A program made the position numbers and the translations under genes. 6,436 nt of DNA from Bacilli bacterium. Its GTDB lineage: Bacteria > Bacillota_I > Bacilli_A > RF39 > UBA660. Under the pieces are notes generated by a model, which made no database searches, had not been told where the DNA came from, and saw nothing but the letters and a program-made list of their open reading frames with translations. The DNA is taken from the NCBI GenBank assembly GCA_017888105.1, contig JAGHGS010000009.1:1-6436 (forward strand). Direction: 5' to 3'. Below, one piece after another: positions 1-4,470 of the stretch. The first letter of the stretch is position 1. Every line of letters starts with the position of its first letter.

Positions 1-197
1 AATCTTCAGCCCAAATTACGGAATTATATCAAAAAAATGAATTAGTCGGGAAACAAATTTTGGCAGTGGTTAATTTTCCTAAGAAACAAATTGCAGAGTT
101 TATGTCTGAAGTTTTAGTTTTGGGAGTTTATAGTAAAGATGGAGTAGTTCTGATTGAACCTAATAAACCAGTGAATAATGGTGAAAAGTTAGGTTAA
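1..197 (+). CDS. csaA: CsaA-type tRNA-binding-domain protein, 3' end only
   Basis: The gene enters from the left edge; the first complete codon starts at 3 and the TAA stop is 195-197, giving 64 visible codons. The visible protein begins SSAQITELY, continues with AVVNFPKKQIAEFMSEVLVLG and ends with EPNKPVNNGEKLG. These are the hallmarks of the C-terminal half of the EMAP/tRNA-binding OB-fold as found in the stand-alone protein CsaA (about 110 residues), a tRNA-binding protein proposed to have chaperone or secretion-related activity. The same fold closes methionyl-tRNA synthetase (MetG) and sits in PheT/YtpR, so the visible part cannot fully exclude a MetG C-terminus; the SSAQIT and NFPKKQI wording favours CsaA. 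It is followed by a weak terminator and then a new operon. Confidence 0.72.
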   Translation, partial: SSAQITELYQKNELVGKQILAVVNFPKKQIAEFMSEVLVLGVYSKDGVVLIEPNKPVNNGEKLG

Positions 198-213
198 ATT
201 GGAACTTTTTTTT
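184..213 (+). terminator. Weak rho-independent terminator of the csaA-like gene
   Basis: AAAAGTT (184-190) can pair with AACTTTT (203-209) around a 12-nt loop, followed by a run of eight T (206-213). The stem is AT-rich and includes the stop codon region in its loop, so it is a weak candidate. The right arm overlaps the candidate -35 of the next operon. Confidence 0.4.
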
Positions 214-225
214 GATTTTGGCGAT
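201..225 (+). promoter_or_regulatory. Candidate ECF-sigma promoter of the sigma/anti-sigma operon
   Basis: GGAAC (201-205) is followed after exactly 16 bases by CGAT (222-225). ECF sigma factors of Bacilli recognise an AAC-containing -35 and a CG-containing -10 with about 16 bases between, often with a T-rich spacer start, as seen here. Transcription would begin near 232, leaving a very short leader with an AGAGGTGG ribosome binding site (235-242). No good sigma-A promoter is visible in the same gap. Autoregulation by the downstream sigma factor is an inference. Confidence 0.38.
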
Positions 226-247
226 TATTTAAGTAGAGGTGGATTAA

Positions 248-766
248 ATGAGTACTCAAGAAGCCTTAAATAAATTTCAAGAAGTTTATGATACAACTTA
301 TGATGAAGTTTTAAAGTATGTGGTTTGTAATGTTTCATCGATTCAAGATGTACCTGATATTGTTCAGGAAATTTATTTGGCAGTTTATAAAAAAATAAAG
401 AAAGATATTACGCAAGAATATATTTTTGGAATTGCTAAACATAAGATTAAAGATTATTATCGCTTTCGTTATAGACATAAAGATGATGTTTTTGATTCTT
501 CATATATTGATGAGATACCAGATCATATTAATCTTTTAGAACTTGTTATTCATCAAGATCAAATAGATTTGGTATGGAATTACTTGAAGAATAAGAAGAG
601 TGTTATTGGTAAAGTTTTTTTTCTTTATTATTATGAAAATTATTCTATCAAAGAAATAGCAAATATTTTAAATATTAGTGAATCAAATGTGAAACATTAT
701 TTATATCGTACTTTGCAAGAAATAAATTTATTTTTAGGAAGGGAGGATAAAAATGAAAAAGAATGA
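248..766 (+). CDS. ECF-like RNA polymerase sigma factor
   Basis: This 172-residue protein has the two-domain layout of group IV (ECF) sigma factors. Residues about 10-75 match region 2, including the DVPDIVQEIYLAVYKKI segment typical of region 2.2 (core RNA polymerase binding) and an aromatic, basic stretch DYYRFRYRH near 69-77. Residues about 105-165 match region 4, with the helix-turn-helix SIKEIANILNISESNVKHYL at 133-152 reading the -35 element. The start is fixed by AGAGGTGG five bases before ATG. The last 14 bases overlap the next gene, which carries its own GGGAGG site (741-746), so the two are probably translationally coupled. A sigma factor followed immediately by a membrane protein is the classic sigma/anti-sigma arrangement. 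The ECF subgroup and regulon cannot be assigned from the sequence. Confidence 0.88.
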   Translation: MSTQEALNKFQEVYDTTYDEVLKYVVCNVSSIQDVPDIVQEIYLAVYKKIKKDITQEYIFGIAKHKIKDYYRFRYRHKDDVFDSSYIDEIPDHINLLELVIHQDQIDLVWNYLKNKKSVIGKVFFLYYYENYSIKEIANILNISESNVKHYLYRTLQEINLFLGREDKNEKE

Positions 767-1421
767 TGTTTATCAAGTTTTTGATTCTCGGTTTAATAAA
801 GATGATATGTATAAACAAATAAGTAATGAGTTAAAAAAGCAAAAAGGAAAACAAGTGATTATGAAATATAGTTTTGCTTCTATTCTGTTTATTTTTGTTG
901 TATCGGGATTTTTCATTAGTAAAAATATATTTGATCAAAAAGAAGTACCGAGTGCATTCGATGAAATAAAGGATGAAATTTATATTAATGAAGTAGATAA
1001 TACTATATATGATAGTGTATCTAACCTTGATGTGCATGTTCTTGATAGCAAATATTCTAATTTTGATGTTGTTCCTATATCAGTGCAAGTTCCTGATGAT
1101 TTAAAGCTTGATACAATACATTTAGTTTATATAAAAAATGATCAAACAAATGAATATGATATTTTACATGATGTTATTCAATGTTATAGGGGAAATGAGC
1201 GAGGCGTTAATGTATCTTATTCTTCTATTGGAGAGGTACTTCGAGATGTAGATATACCAAATGGAAGTGTATCTATTATTAGTGGAATAGAAGTTATGAT
1301 TAGTAAAAATGATGAAACTTTTATATCACAATTTAAGTATCATGATATTTATTATGATATTGAGTCTTATTGTTTAACTATTGATGAAGTAATTAATATG
1401 ATTAAAAGTATTATAGAATAG
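753..1421 (+). CDS. Probable membrane anti-sigma factor with novel outer domain
   Basis: This 222-residue protein has a basic, polar cytoplasmic N-terminus of about 36 residues, one membrane segment at about 38-56 (YSFASILFIFVVSGFFISK) and an outer domain of about 165 residues. Position and topology suggest it holds the upstream sigma factor inactive through the short cytoplasmic tail and senses something outside. No zinc-binding ZAS motif (HxxxCxxC) is visible, so the sigma contact would be non-canonical. The C-terminal block (SYSSIGEVLRD at 155-165, then YYDIESYCLTIDEVINMIKSI at 200-220) loosely resembles the end of DUF4367-like domains seen in sigma-linked membrane proteins; that comparison is from memory. 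The domain is repeated in the next gene. The start has a GGGAGG site six bases upstream and overlaps the sigma gene. The anti-sigma role is inferred from context. Confidence 0.7.
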   Translation: MKKNDVYQVFDSRFNKDDMYKQISNELKKQKGKQVIMKYSFASILFIFVVSGFFISKNIFDQKEVPSAFDEIKDEIYINEVDNTIYDSVSNLDVHVLDSKYSNFDVVPISVQVPDDLKLDTIHLVYIKNDQTNEYDILHDVIQCYRGNERGVNVSYSSIGEVLRDVDIPNGSVSIISGIEVMISKNDETFISQFKYHDIYYDIESYCLTIDEVINMIKSIIE

Positions 1422-1429
1422 GAGTGTAT

Positions 1430-1967
1430 ATGAAAAAGTATTTAAAATATGGGATTGTTCTTGTCGTAATTGTTTTTGGAGTTTTAATAGGAGTTTTAAT
1501 TACAAGTTTTAGTAGAGAAGAAGAAAATATTTATAATGAAGAGAAGATCGTTTTTTAGCTATGACATGGATGTTCAAGTTATCGAAAGTCCATGTGACTG
1601 TATTTGGGATGATTATGCTGGTTTTCAGTTACCAATGGATGTTGTTTTAAAAAATGATTATGGACTTTTTATTGGAGAAGTGGAAACTATTCATGATTAT
1701 GTTTTTGAATTTTCTGGAAATGAAAATAGACGTGTAACCATCACTTATTCAAGTATTTCAGAACCGTTTCGAGATTATTTTATAGAAAGTGAAGCTGAGG
1801 TAAGTAATATTCGTGATAGCAAAGTTGTCTTATATCAATATAAAAATATGTTTATTGCGTACTTTTATTATAATCAAAAATATTATGATATAGAAGCAGT
1901 TTATTTAACAGAGAAAGAGTTTATTACATTAATAAAGGAAATTATGAATGATGATGTTAGTGAATAG
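1430..1967 (+). CDS. Paralogue of the anti-sigma outer domain, split by a +1 frame change
   Basis: The natural start is ATG at 1430, five bases after AGGAG (1420-1424), whose first bases overlap the previous stop codon. This frame encodes MKKYLKYG, a membrane segment (residues about 8-27) and an acidic stretch, then stops at TAG 1556-1558. The homologous outer domain continues in the +1 frame from AGC 1557 to TAG 1965-1967. Joining the frames at TTT 1553-1555 gives about 178 residues. The outer domain is a clear copy of the preceding gene: TITYSSISEPFRD against NVSYSSIGEVLRD, and YYDIEAVYLTEKEFITLIKEI against YYDIESYCLTIDEVINMIKSI. It lacks the long cytoplasmic tail, so it may modulate or share the signal rather than bind sigma. 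An ATG at 1536 opens the second frame but has no proper ribosome binding site and no signal or membrane segment. The break may be a one-T insertion in a T6 run, an assembly error, or a shifty stop. Confidence 0.68.
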
Positions 1968-2124
1968 ATTTAAGTGTTAATACTATTTTATAATGTAATC
2001 CTAGCATTCTATTTGCTGTTACTGGACTATCGTGGAAAAAGAAATTATTGTAAATGAAATGACAATTGTATTTATTTAAAAAATAAGATATACTTAATTT
2101 GTAGAACATTAGGAAACTAAATAT
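1957..2124 (-). other. Open frame continuing after the small gene's TAG stop
   Basis: Directly after the TAG of the 38-codon gene, the same minus-strand frame stays open for 55 codons to a TAA at 1957-1959, inside the end of the convergent gene. An ATG lies at 2107-2109 (50 codons) but no ribosome binding site precedes it. The end of the translation (HDSPVTANRMLGLHYKIVLTLK) has the look of coding sequence, while the part before it is very rich in F, Y and N. It could be the tail of a gene broken by the TAG, or chance. I do not recognise it. Confidence 0.22.
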
Positions 2125-2241
2125 CTACTTTTTGGAGCAGACATTGACTTCTATTTTGCCAGTCACAATATAGATAGTCGATGTCTTATTATTTGGCTTA
2201 AAAAGTCTAATAATAGAATTTAGAATTACTTTTAAATTCAT
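2125..2241 (-). CDS. Small cationic protein of 38 residues, unknown function
   Basis: ATG at 2239-2241 (read on the minus strand) is preceded by AGAAAGGAGAT, with the AGGAG core (2248-2252) six bases from the start, among the best ribosome binding sites in the window. The 38-codon frame ends with TAG at 2125-2127. The protein starts MNLKVILNSIIRLFKP, a hydrophobic and basic amphipathic-looking helix, then a short segment NKTSTIYIVTGKIEVNVCSKK that looks like two beta strands. It has seven Lys/Arg and one acidic residue, so it is strongly basic. It is separated from the upstream XRE gene by a terminator and has its own candidate promoter. I do not recognise a family. Small size and positive charge would fit a small regulator, a toxin or a membrane-binding peptide, but nothing decides between them. 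Confidence 0.45.
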   Translation of the reverse strand: MNLKVILNSIIRLFKPNNKTSTIYIVTGKIEVNVCSKK

Positions 2242-2340
2242 TAGTATCTCCTTTCTAACCAAATACCCCCTTAAAAGGAAATAAACAACAGTCAGGAAAG
2301 AAAAACACTAATAGACATCAGTCCTAATGTTCAAGACTTT

Positions 2341-2369
2341 ATTATGAGTGATAATATCATAGAAATCAA
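2341..2369 (-). promoter_or_regulatory. Candidate promoter for the small minus-strand gene
   Basis: Read on the minus strand, TTGATT (2369-2364) and CATAAT (2346-2341) are separated by 17 bases, a good sigma-A layout with 4 of 6 and 5 of 6 consensus bases. Transcription would start near 2334, about 90 bases before the small gene's ATG. Confidence 0.4.
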
Positions 2370-2370
2370 G

Positions 2371-2402
2371 AAAAAGTGTCCGACAAAATCCGACATTTTT
2401 TT
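2371..2402 (+). terminator. AT-rich hairpin followed by T7, possible terminator
   Basis: AAAAA(G)TGTC at 2371-2380 pairs with GACATTTTT at 2393-2401, with one bulged G and a loop of about 12 bases, followed by T to 2402. It could end plus-strand transcripts arriving from the sigma operon about 400 bases upstream. The stem is weak, and the same bases contain two direct repeats that may be the real signal. Confidence 0.3.
2379..2395. repeat. Two TCCGACA direct repeats, 10-bp phase
   Basis: TCCGACA occurs at 2379-2385 and again at 2389-2395, starts exactly 10 bases apart. One helical turn between copies would place two protein subunits on the same DNA face. Relative to the candidate minus-strand promoter (start near 2334) they fall at about -45 to -61, where activators often bind. 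They are GC-richer than their surroundings. Confidence 0.35.
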
Positions 2403-2414
2403 ACAATTAAGTCG

Positions 2415-2451
2415 AAAATAAAAAGTCCCAAGTTATTTTAAATACTTGGGA
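2415..2451 (-). terminator. Rho-independent terminator of the XRE gene
   Basis: TCCCAAGT and ACTTGGGA form a perfect 8-bp stem (2426-2433 and 2444-2451) with a 10-base loop. On the minus strand it is followed by CTTTTTATTTTC. The stem includes the final codons and stop of the 2433-2888 gene. Confidence 0.75.
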
Positions 2452-2888
2452 TTATCTGTTTTTCCTAAGAGATAGTCAGCAGAGATATTATATTTTTTAC
2501 ATATAGTATAGAGGAAGGGGGTGGCGATTAAGTATCTTCCTTTTTCATAATCAGCAATAACAGATTGGGTGGTGTTTAGAATAGCTGCTAATTTTGATTG
2601 AGTGAGTTTATTTTCTTTTCTAATTTCTTTTAGTCTTGAACCCGATTTTATTTTGTCCAAGTTCTTGTCATTATTGTTATATTTTTTAACTTTAGTAAAA
2701 TCAAATATATAATCAATTGATACGTTTAAAATATTACTTAAATCCCAAAGATATTTAGAGGGAATGATGCTATTTTGCAATTCGTATTCTTTGTATGTGC
2801 TTCTATTTATATTTAAATAATCCGCAATTTGTTCTTGACTTAATAATTCAGATGTTCTAATTGATTTTAGTTTATTACTATAATTCAT
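2433..2888 (-). CDS. Tandem XRE-family helix-turn-helix regulator
   Basis: This 151-residue protein has two XRE (HTH_3) domains joined by a polar Asn/Lys-rich linker. The first is at about 6-62 (LSQEQIADYLNINRSTYKEYE) and the second, closer to consensus, at about 84-141 (RLKEIRKENKLTQSKLAAIL, then TTQSVIADYEKGR). Both end in the usual SIDYIFDF / SADYLLGKT motif. No membrane segment or ligand domain is visible, so it should be a cytoplasmic DNA-binding protein; two domains in one chain would let a monomer contact two half-sites, as a repressor dimer does. The ribosome binding site is weak (GGTGAAAGAG). It is divergent from the surface-protein gene across a 196-base region holding that gene's promoter, so it may regulate that gene, itself, or the small gene behind it. 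This target assignment is inferred from position. Confidence 0.85.
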   Translation of the reverse strand: MNYSNKLKSIRTSELLSQEQIADYLNINRSTYKEYELQNSIIPSKYLWDLSNILNVSIDYIFDFTKVKKYNNNDKNLDKIKSGSRLKEIRKENKLTQSKLAAILNTTQSVIADYEKGRYLIATPFLYTICKKYNISADYLLGKTDNPKYLK

Positions 2889-2962
2889 TCTCTTTCACCG
2901 CTTTAATTGTCGCATTTATCAATTAGAAAAAATATTTTTTGGCTAATATGCCGATATTTTTC

Positions 2963-2991
2963 TTGACTTTTGGTCTAGCTATATTTATAAT
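2963..2991 (+). promoter_or_regulatory. Strong sigma-A promoter of the surface-protein gene
   Basis: TTGACT (2963-2968) and TATAAT (2986-2991) are separated by exactly 17 bases; only one base differs from consensus. Transcription should start near A2998, placing the first leader stem at the very 5' end of the RNA. GGC-TAATAT-GCC at 2941-2952, just upstream, is a small inverted repeat that could be part of an operator. No clear promoter for the divergent XRE gene was found. Confidence 0.8.
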
Positions 2992-2997
2992 TTAACT

Positions 2998-3077
2998 ATA
3001 AGCTAGGAAACTTATCATATGTCCATGATAGTTTATTTTTATGATTAATAAAATGAAGCCTAGCATCATGTTAGGAG
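2998..3077 (+). promoter_or_regulatory. Structured leader RNA with alternative ribosome-site pairing
   Basis: The predicted leader folds as a three-way junction. GCTAGG (3002-3007) pairs with CCTAGC (3059-3064). Inside it are a hairpin AAACT(T)ATCAT/ATGATAGTTT (3008-3018 with 3025-3034) and a small hairpin TTTTAT/ATAAAA (3037-3042 with 3048-3053). The same CCTAGC can instead pair with GTTAGG (3070-3075) over a 5-base loop, and that pairing covers most of the AGGAG ribosome binding site (3073-3077). The two pairings exclude each other, the logic of a translational riboswitch or thermosensor. It matches no riboswitch class I know. Pairings are seen in the sequence; the switching is inferred. 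Confidence 0.45.
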
Positions 3078-3084
3078 AGAGATT

Positions 3085-4425
3085 ATGAAATTTGAGGTAT
3101 TAAAGAAAAATCATTTAAAAAGAAATATTATAATAGGAGTTGTAGTAGTGGCAATCATAAGTGCAGTAATACTAAACTTTACAAGAGCAAAGTATCGAAC
3201 AACACAGAGTATTCCTTTAGTTAATGGAACCATTAATTATAGTTTGGCTGATTTAAATATAGTAGCAATAACAGTAGAAGGAGAACCATCTGATACTATA
3301 CCAACTGGTAATTATGAATTAACAGAAAATAGTTATTGTACAGTAGATGGAGAAGAAGATAGCAATATAACACTAAACTATGATATGAATACTCAGAATT
3401 TAACTATAACCCCATTTACAACAAAGGGAACAAAATGTTATTTGGATTTTGTTACCTCAACAACTAAAAAAGTAGATACGATACTAGGAACAATAGAAGT
3501 AAACTTAGATGAACCAGACTTTAGTAAAACAAGTTGTACGAACGGAAGTAATGATGGAAGTAATTGTGGAGAAGAAACCGTAGGAATCTATGAAGAAACC
3601 ACAAGTAAAGGAACAACATACTACTATAGAGGAGATGTAGAAAATAATTATTTGGTATTTGCTAACAAATATTGGCGAATTATCCGAATTAATGAAGATG
3701 GAACAGTTCGAATCATCTATAGTGGAGAAAAGTCTACTATAGATACAGCAGGGAAAGAGACCGTACTAGCCAATGGATATAATGATAGCAGTACGGATTA
3801 TACCCAAACACAAACAAGCGCATTCAATAATAGTTATAATCGAAGTTACTATGTAGGATATACATATACCCAAGATTTACAACGACCAAGCACCCAAAAT
3901 GGAGGAACACCAAGCACCATAAAAGGAATACTCGATACATGGTATAGTAATAACTTACAAAGTTATGATAGTATAATAGCCAGTGGAGAAAGTGCGGGAT
4001 TTTGTAATGACCGAGAAATGGCAAGTGGATACTCGTGGAGTAGCGAGCCTAGTAGCGCAATCAGTTACGCAGCATATGAAAGAAGAAATAATGGAACACC
4101 AAGTTATGAATGCAGTAATACCAACGACTTGTATACAATGAAAATAGGACTCATCACAGCGGATGAAGTCATGTATGCAGGAGGAACAACTTCAATTAAC
4201 TATGGATATTACCTTTACACAGGAAACTATTATTGGACTATGTCTCCGTCTAGCTTCAGTGGCGGTGGTAGCAGATTGGCTGTCGTGTTCCTTGTGGGTT
4301 CAAATGGCGGCCTCAGTAATAGTAACTCGAATAGCAGGTGGGGTGTACGCCCAGTAATCAGTCTGAGGGCTGATAATACAATAACAGGAAGTGGAACTAT
4401 TAGTGATCCCTACACAATTTCTTAA
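3085..4425 (+). CDS. Membrane-anchored surface protein with candidate hypervariable C-terminal domain
   Basis: This 446-residue protein starts with a short basic tail and one membrane or signal-anchor segment (about 15-32), so the rest should lie outside the cell. Residues about 40-125 form a beta-rich stalk (SIPLVNGTINYSLADLNIVA) with a likely C85-C118 pair. A flexible GSNDGSN linker carries C151 and C161. From about 175 a second domain begins (YWRIIRINEDGTVRIIYSG), continues through C307/C343 and GLITADEVMYAGG, and ends YYWTMSPSS ... GVRPVISLRAD ... GTISDPYTIS. That ending is the layout of C-type-lectin/formylglycine-enzyme-like folds repeated in many gut Firmicutes surface proteins; family recognition is from memory. 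Residues 390-418 have codon and base use unlike the rest of the gene, suggesting a DGR variable region. The start has AGGAG seven bases upstream. It may bind a surface ligand or partner cell; no catalytic motif is recognised. Confidence 0.75.
   Translation: MKFEVLKKNHLKRNIIIGVVVVAIISAVILNFTRAKYRTTQSIPLVNGTINYSLADLNIVAITVEGEPSDTIPTGNYELTENSYCTVDGEEDSNITLNYDMNTQNLTITPFTTKGTKCYLDFVTSTTKKVDTILGTIEVNLDEPDFSKTSCTNGSNDGSNCGEETVGIYEETTSKGTTYYYRGDVENNYLVFANKYWRIIRINEDGTVRIIYSGEKSTIDTAGKETVLANGYNDSSTDYTQTQTSAFNNSYNRSYYVGYTYTQDLQRPSTQNGGTPSTIKGILDTWYSNNLQSYDSIIASGESAGFCNDREMASGYSWSSEPSSAISYAAYERRNNGTPSYECSNTNDLYTMKIGLITADEVMYAGGTTSINYGYYLYTGNYYWTMSPSSFSGGGSRLAVVFLVGSNGGLSNSNSNSRWGVRPVISLRADNTITGSGTISDPYTIS
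4252..4355 (+). other. Candidate DGR variable region (VR)
   Basis: From 4252 to 4350, 53 of 99 bases are G or C, against roughly a third in the rest of the gene. All six Gly codons at residues 390-418 are GGC or GGT, while the 30 Gly codons before them are 28 GGA, one GGT, one GGG and no GGC. Codons 390, 392-396, 400, 403, 405, 408, 409, 411-414, 416 and 417 all have the form NNC or NNT and read S, G, V, L or N, except where AAC/AAT remains. All can arise from AAC or AAT by changing adenines only. Invariant-looking codons lie between them, and an unbroken GVRPVISL segment follows, where the homing signal of a DGR would be. The template repeat and reverse transcriptase are not in the window. 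Confidence 0.6.
4357..4374 (+). other. Short inverted repeat just after the variable region
   Basis: ATCAG (4357-4361) and CTGAT (4370-4374) form a 5-bp stem with an 8-base loop, two bases past the candidate variable region. Some DGRs need a hairpin or cruciform just downstream of the VR for efficient retrohoming. The stem is short and lies within coding sequence, so it may be chance. Confidence 0.22.
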
Positions 4426-4439
4426 AAATATGTTATACT
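4411..4439 (+). promoter_or_regulatory. Candidate extended -10 promoter of the membrane XRE gene
   Basis: TGT-TATACT (4431-4439) is an extended -10 element with 5 of 6 core bases. TACACA (4411-4416) lies 17 bases upstream as a weak -35. It overlaps the last codons of the surface-protein gene and would start RNA near 4446, about 25 bases before the ATG. No terminator separates the two genes, so read-through is also possible. Confidence 0.5.
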
Positions 4440-4470
4440 TAGATAGTAATATTTTTTGAGGAATGATGCT

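Larger units (their letters stand above)
1968..2432. other. Intergenic region with a small minus-strand gene and hairpins
   Basis: No listed gene occupies this 465-base stretch between two convergent genes. On the plus strand every frame is closed at short intervals and no clear terminator follows the operon stop at 1967. On the minus strand it holds a candidate promoter (2341-2369), a 38-codon gene with a strong ribosome binding site (2125-2241), and the same frame continuing open after the stop down to 1957. Near the right end are an AT-rich hairpin, two phased TCCGACA repeats and the terminator of the XRE gene. No tRNA, rRNA, CRISPR or template-repeat copy of the variable region at 4252-4355 was seen here. 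Confidence 0.6.

Noticed and set aside
831..1037. Minus-strand open frame inside the anti-sigma-like gene
   Set aside because: I/F/Y/N-rich translation typical of antisense AT-rich sequence, with no start signals.
1536..1967. Reading 1536-1967 as an independent 143-residue gene starting at ATG 1536
   Set aside because: No ribosome binding site precedes 1536, the product would lack any export or membrane signal though its paralogue is exported, and a well-placed start with a membrane segment exists at 1430.
2000..2007. CCTAGCAT shared with the leader at 3059-3066 as a possible attachment or target duplication
   Set aside because: Only eight bases match, flanks differ, and no integrase or transposase lies between the copies.
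2344..2421. 25-codon plus-strand frame starting MSDNIIEIKKK
   Set aside because: No ribosome binding site, and it crosses the hairpin, the repeats and the terminator region.
1968..2432. Possible DGR template repeat in the long intergenic region
   Set aside because: Compared by eye with the constant parts of 4234-4370 on both strands; the GGTGTACGCCCAGTAATC core occurs only once in the window.
3824..4024. Minus-strand open frame inside the surface-protein gene
   Set aside because: Antisense shadow without a ribosome binding site or familiar motif.
4163..4357. Open frame in +2 register across the candidate variable region
   Set aside because: It lies wholly inside the surface-protein gene, has no ribosome binding site, and its low-complexity translation is a frame shadow.
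4456..4470. TTG at 4456 as the start of the membrane XRE gene
   Set aside because: It overlaps the GAGG ribosome binding site used by the ATG at 4471, and nothing suitable precedes it.
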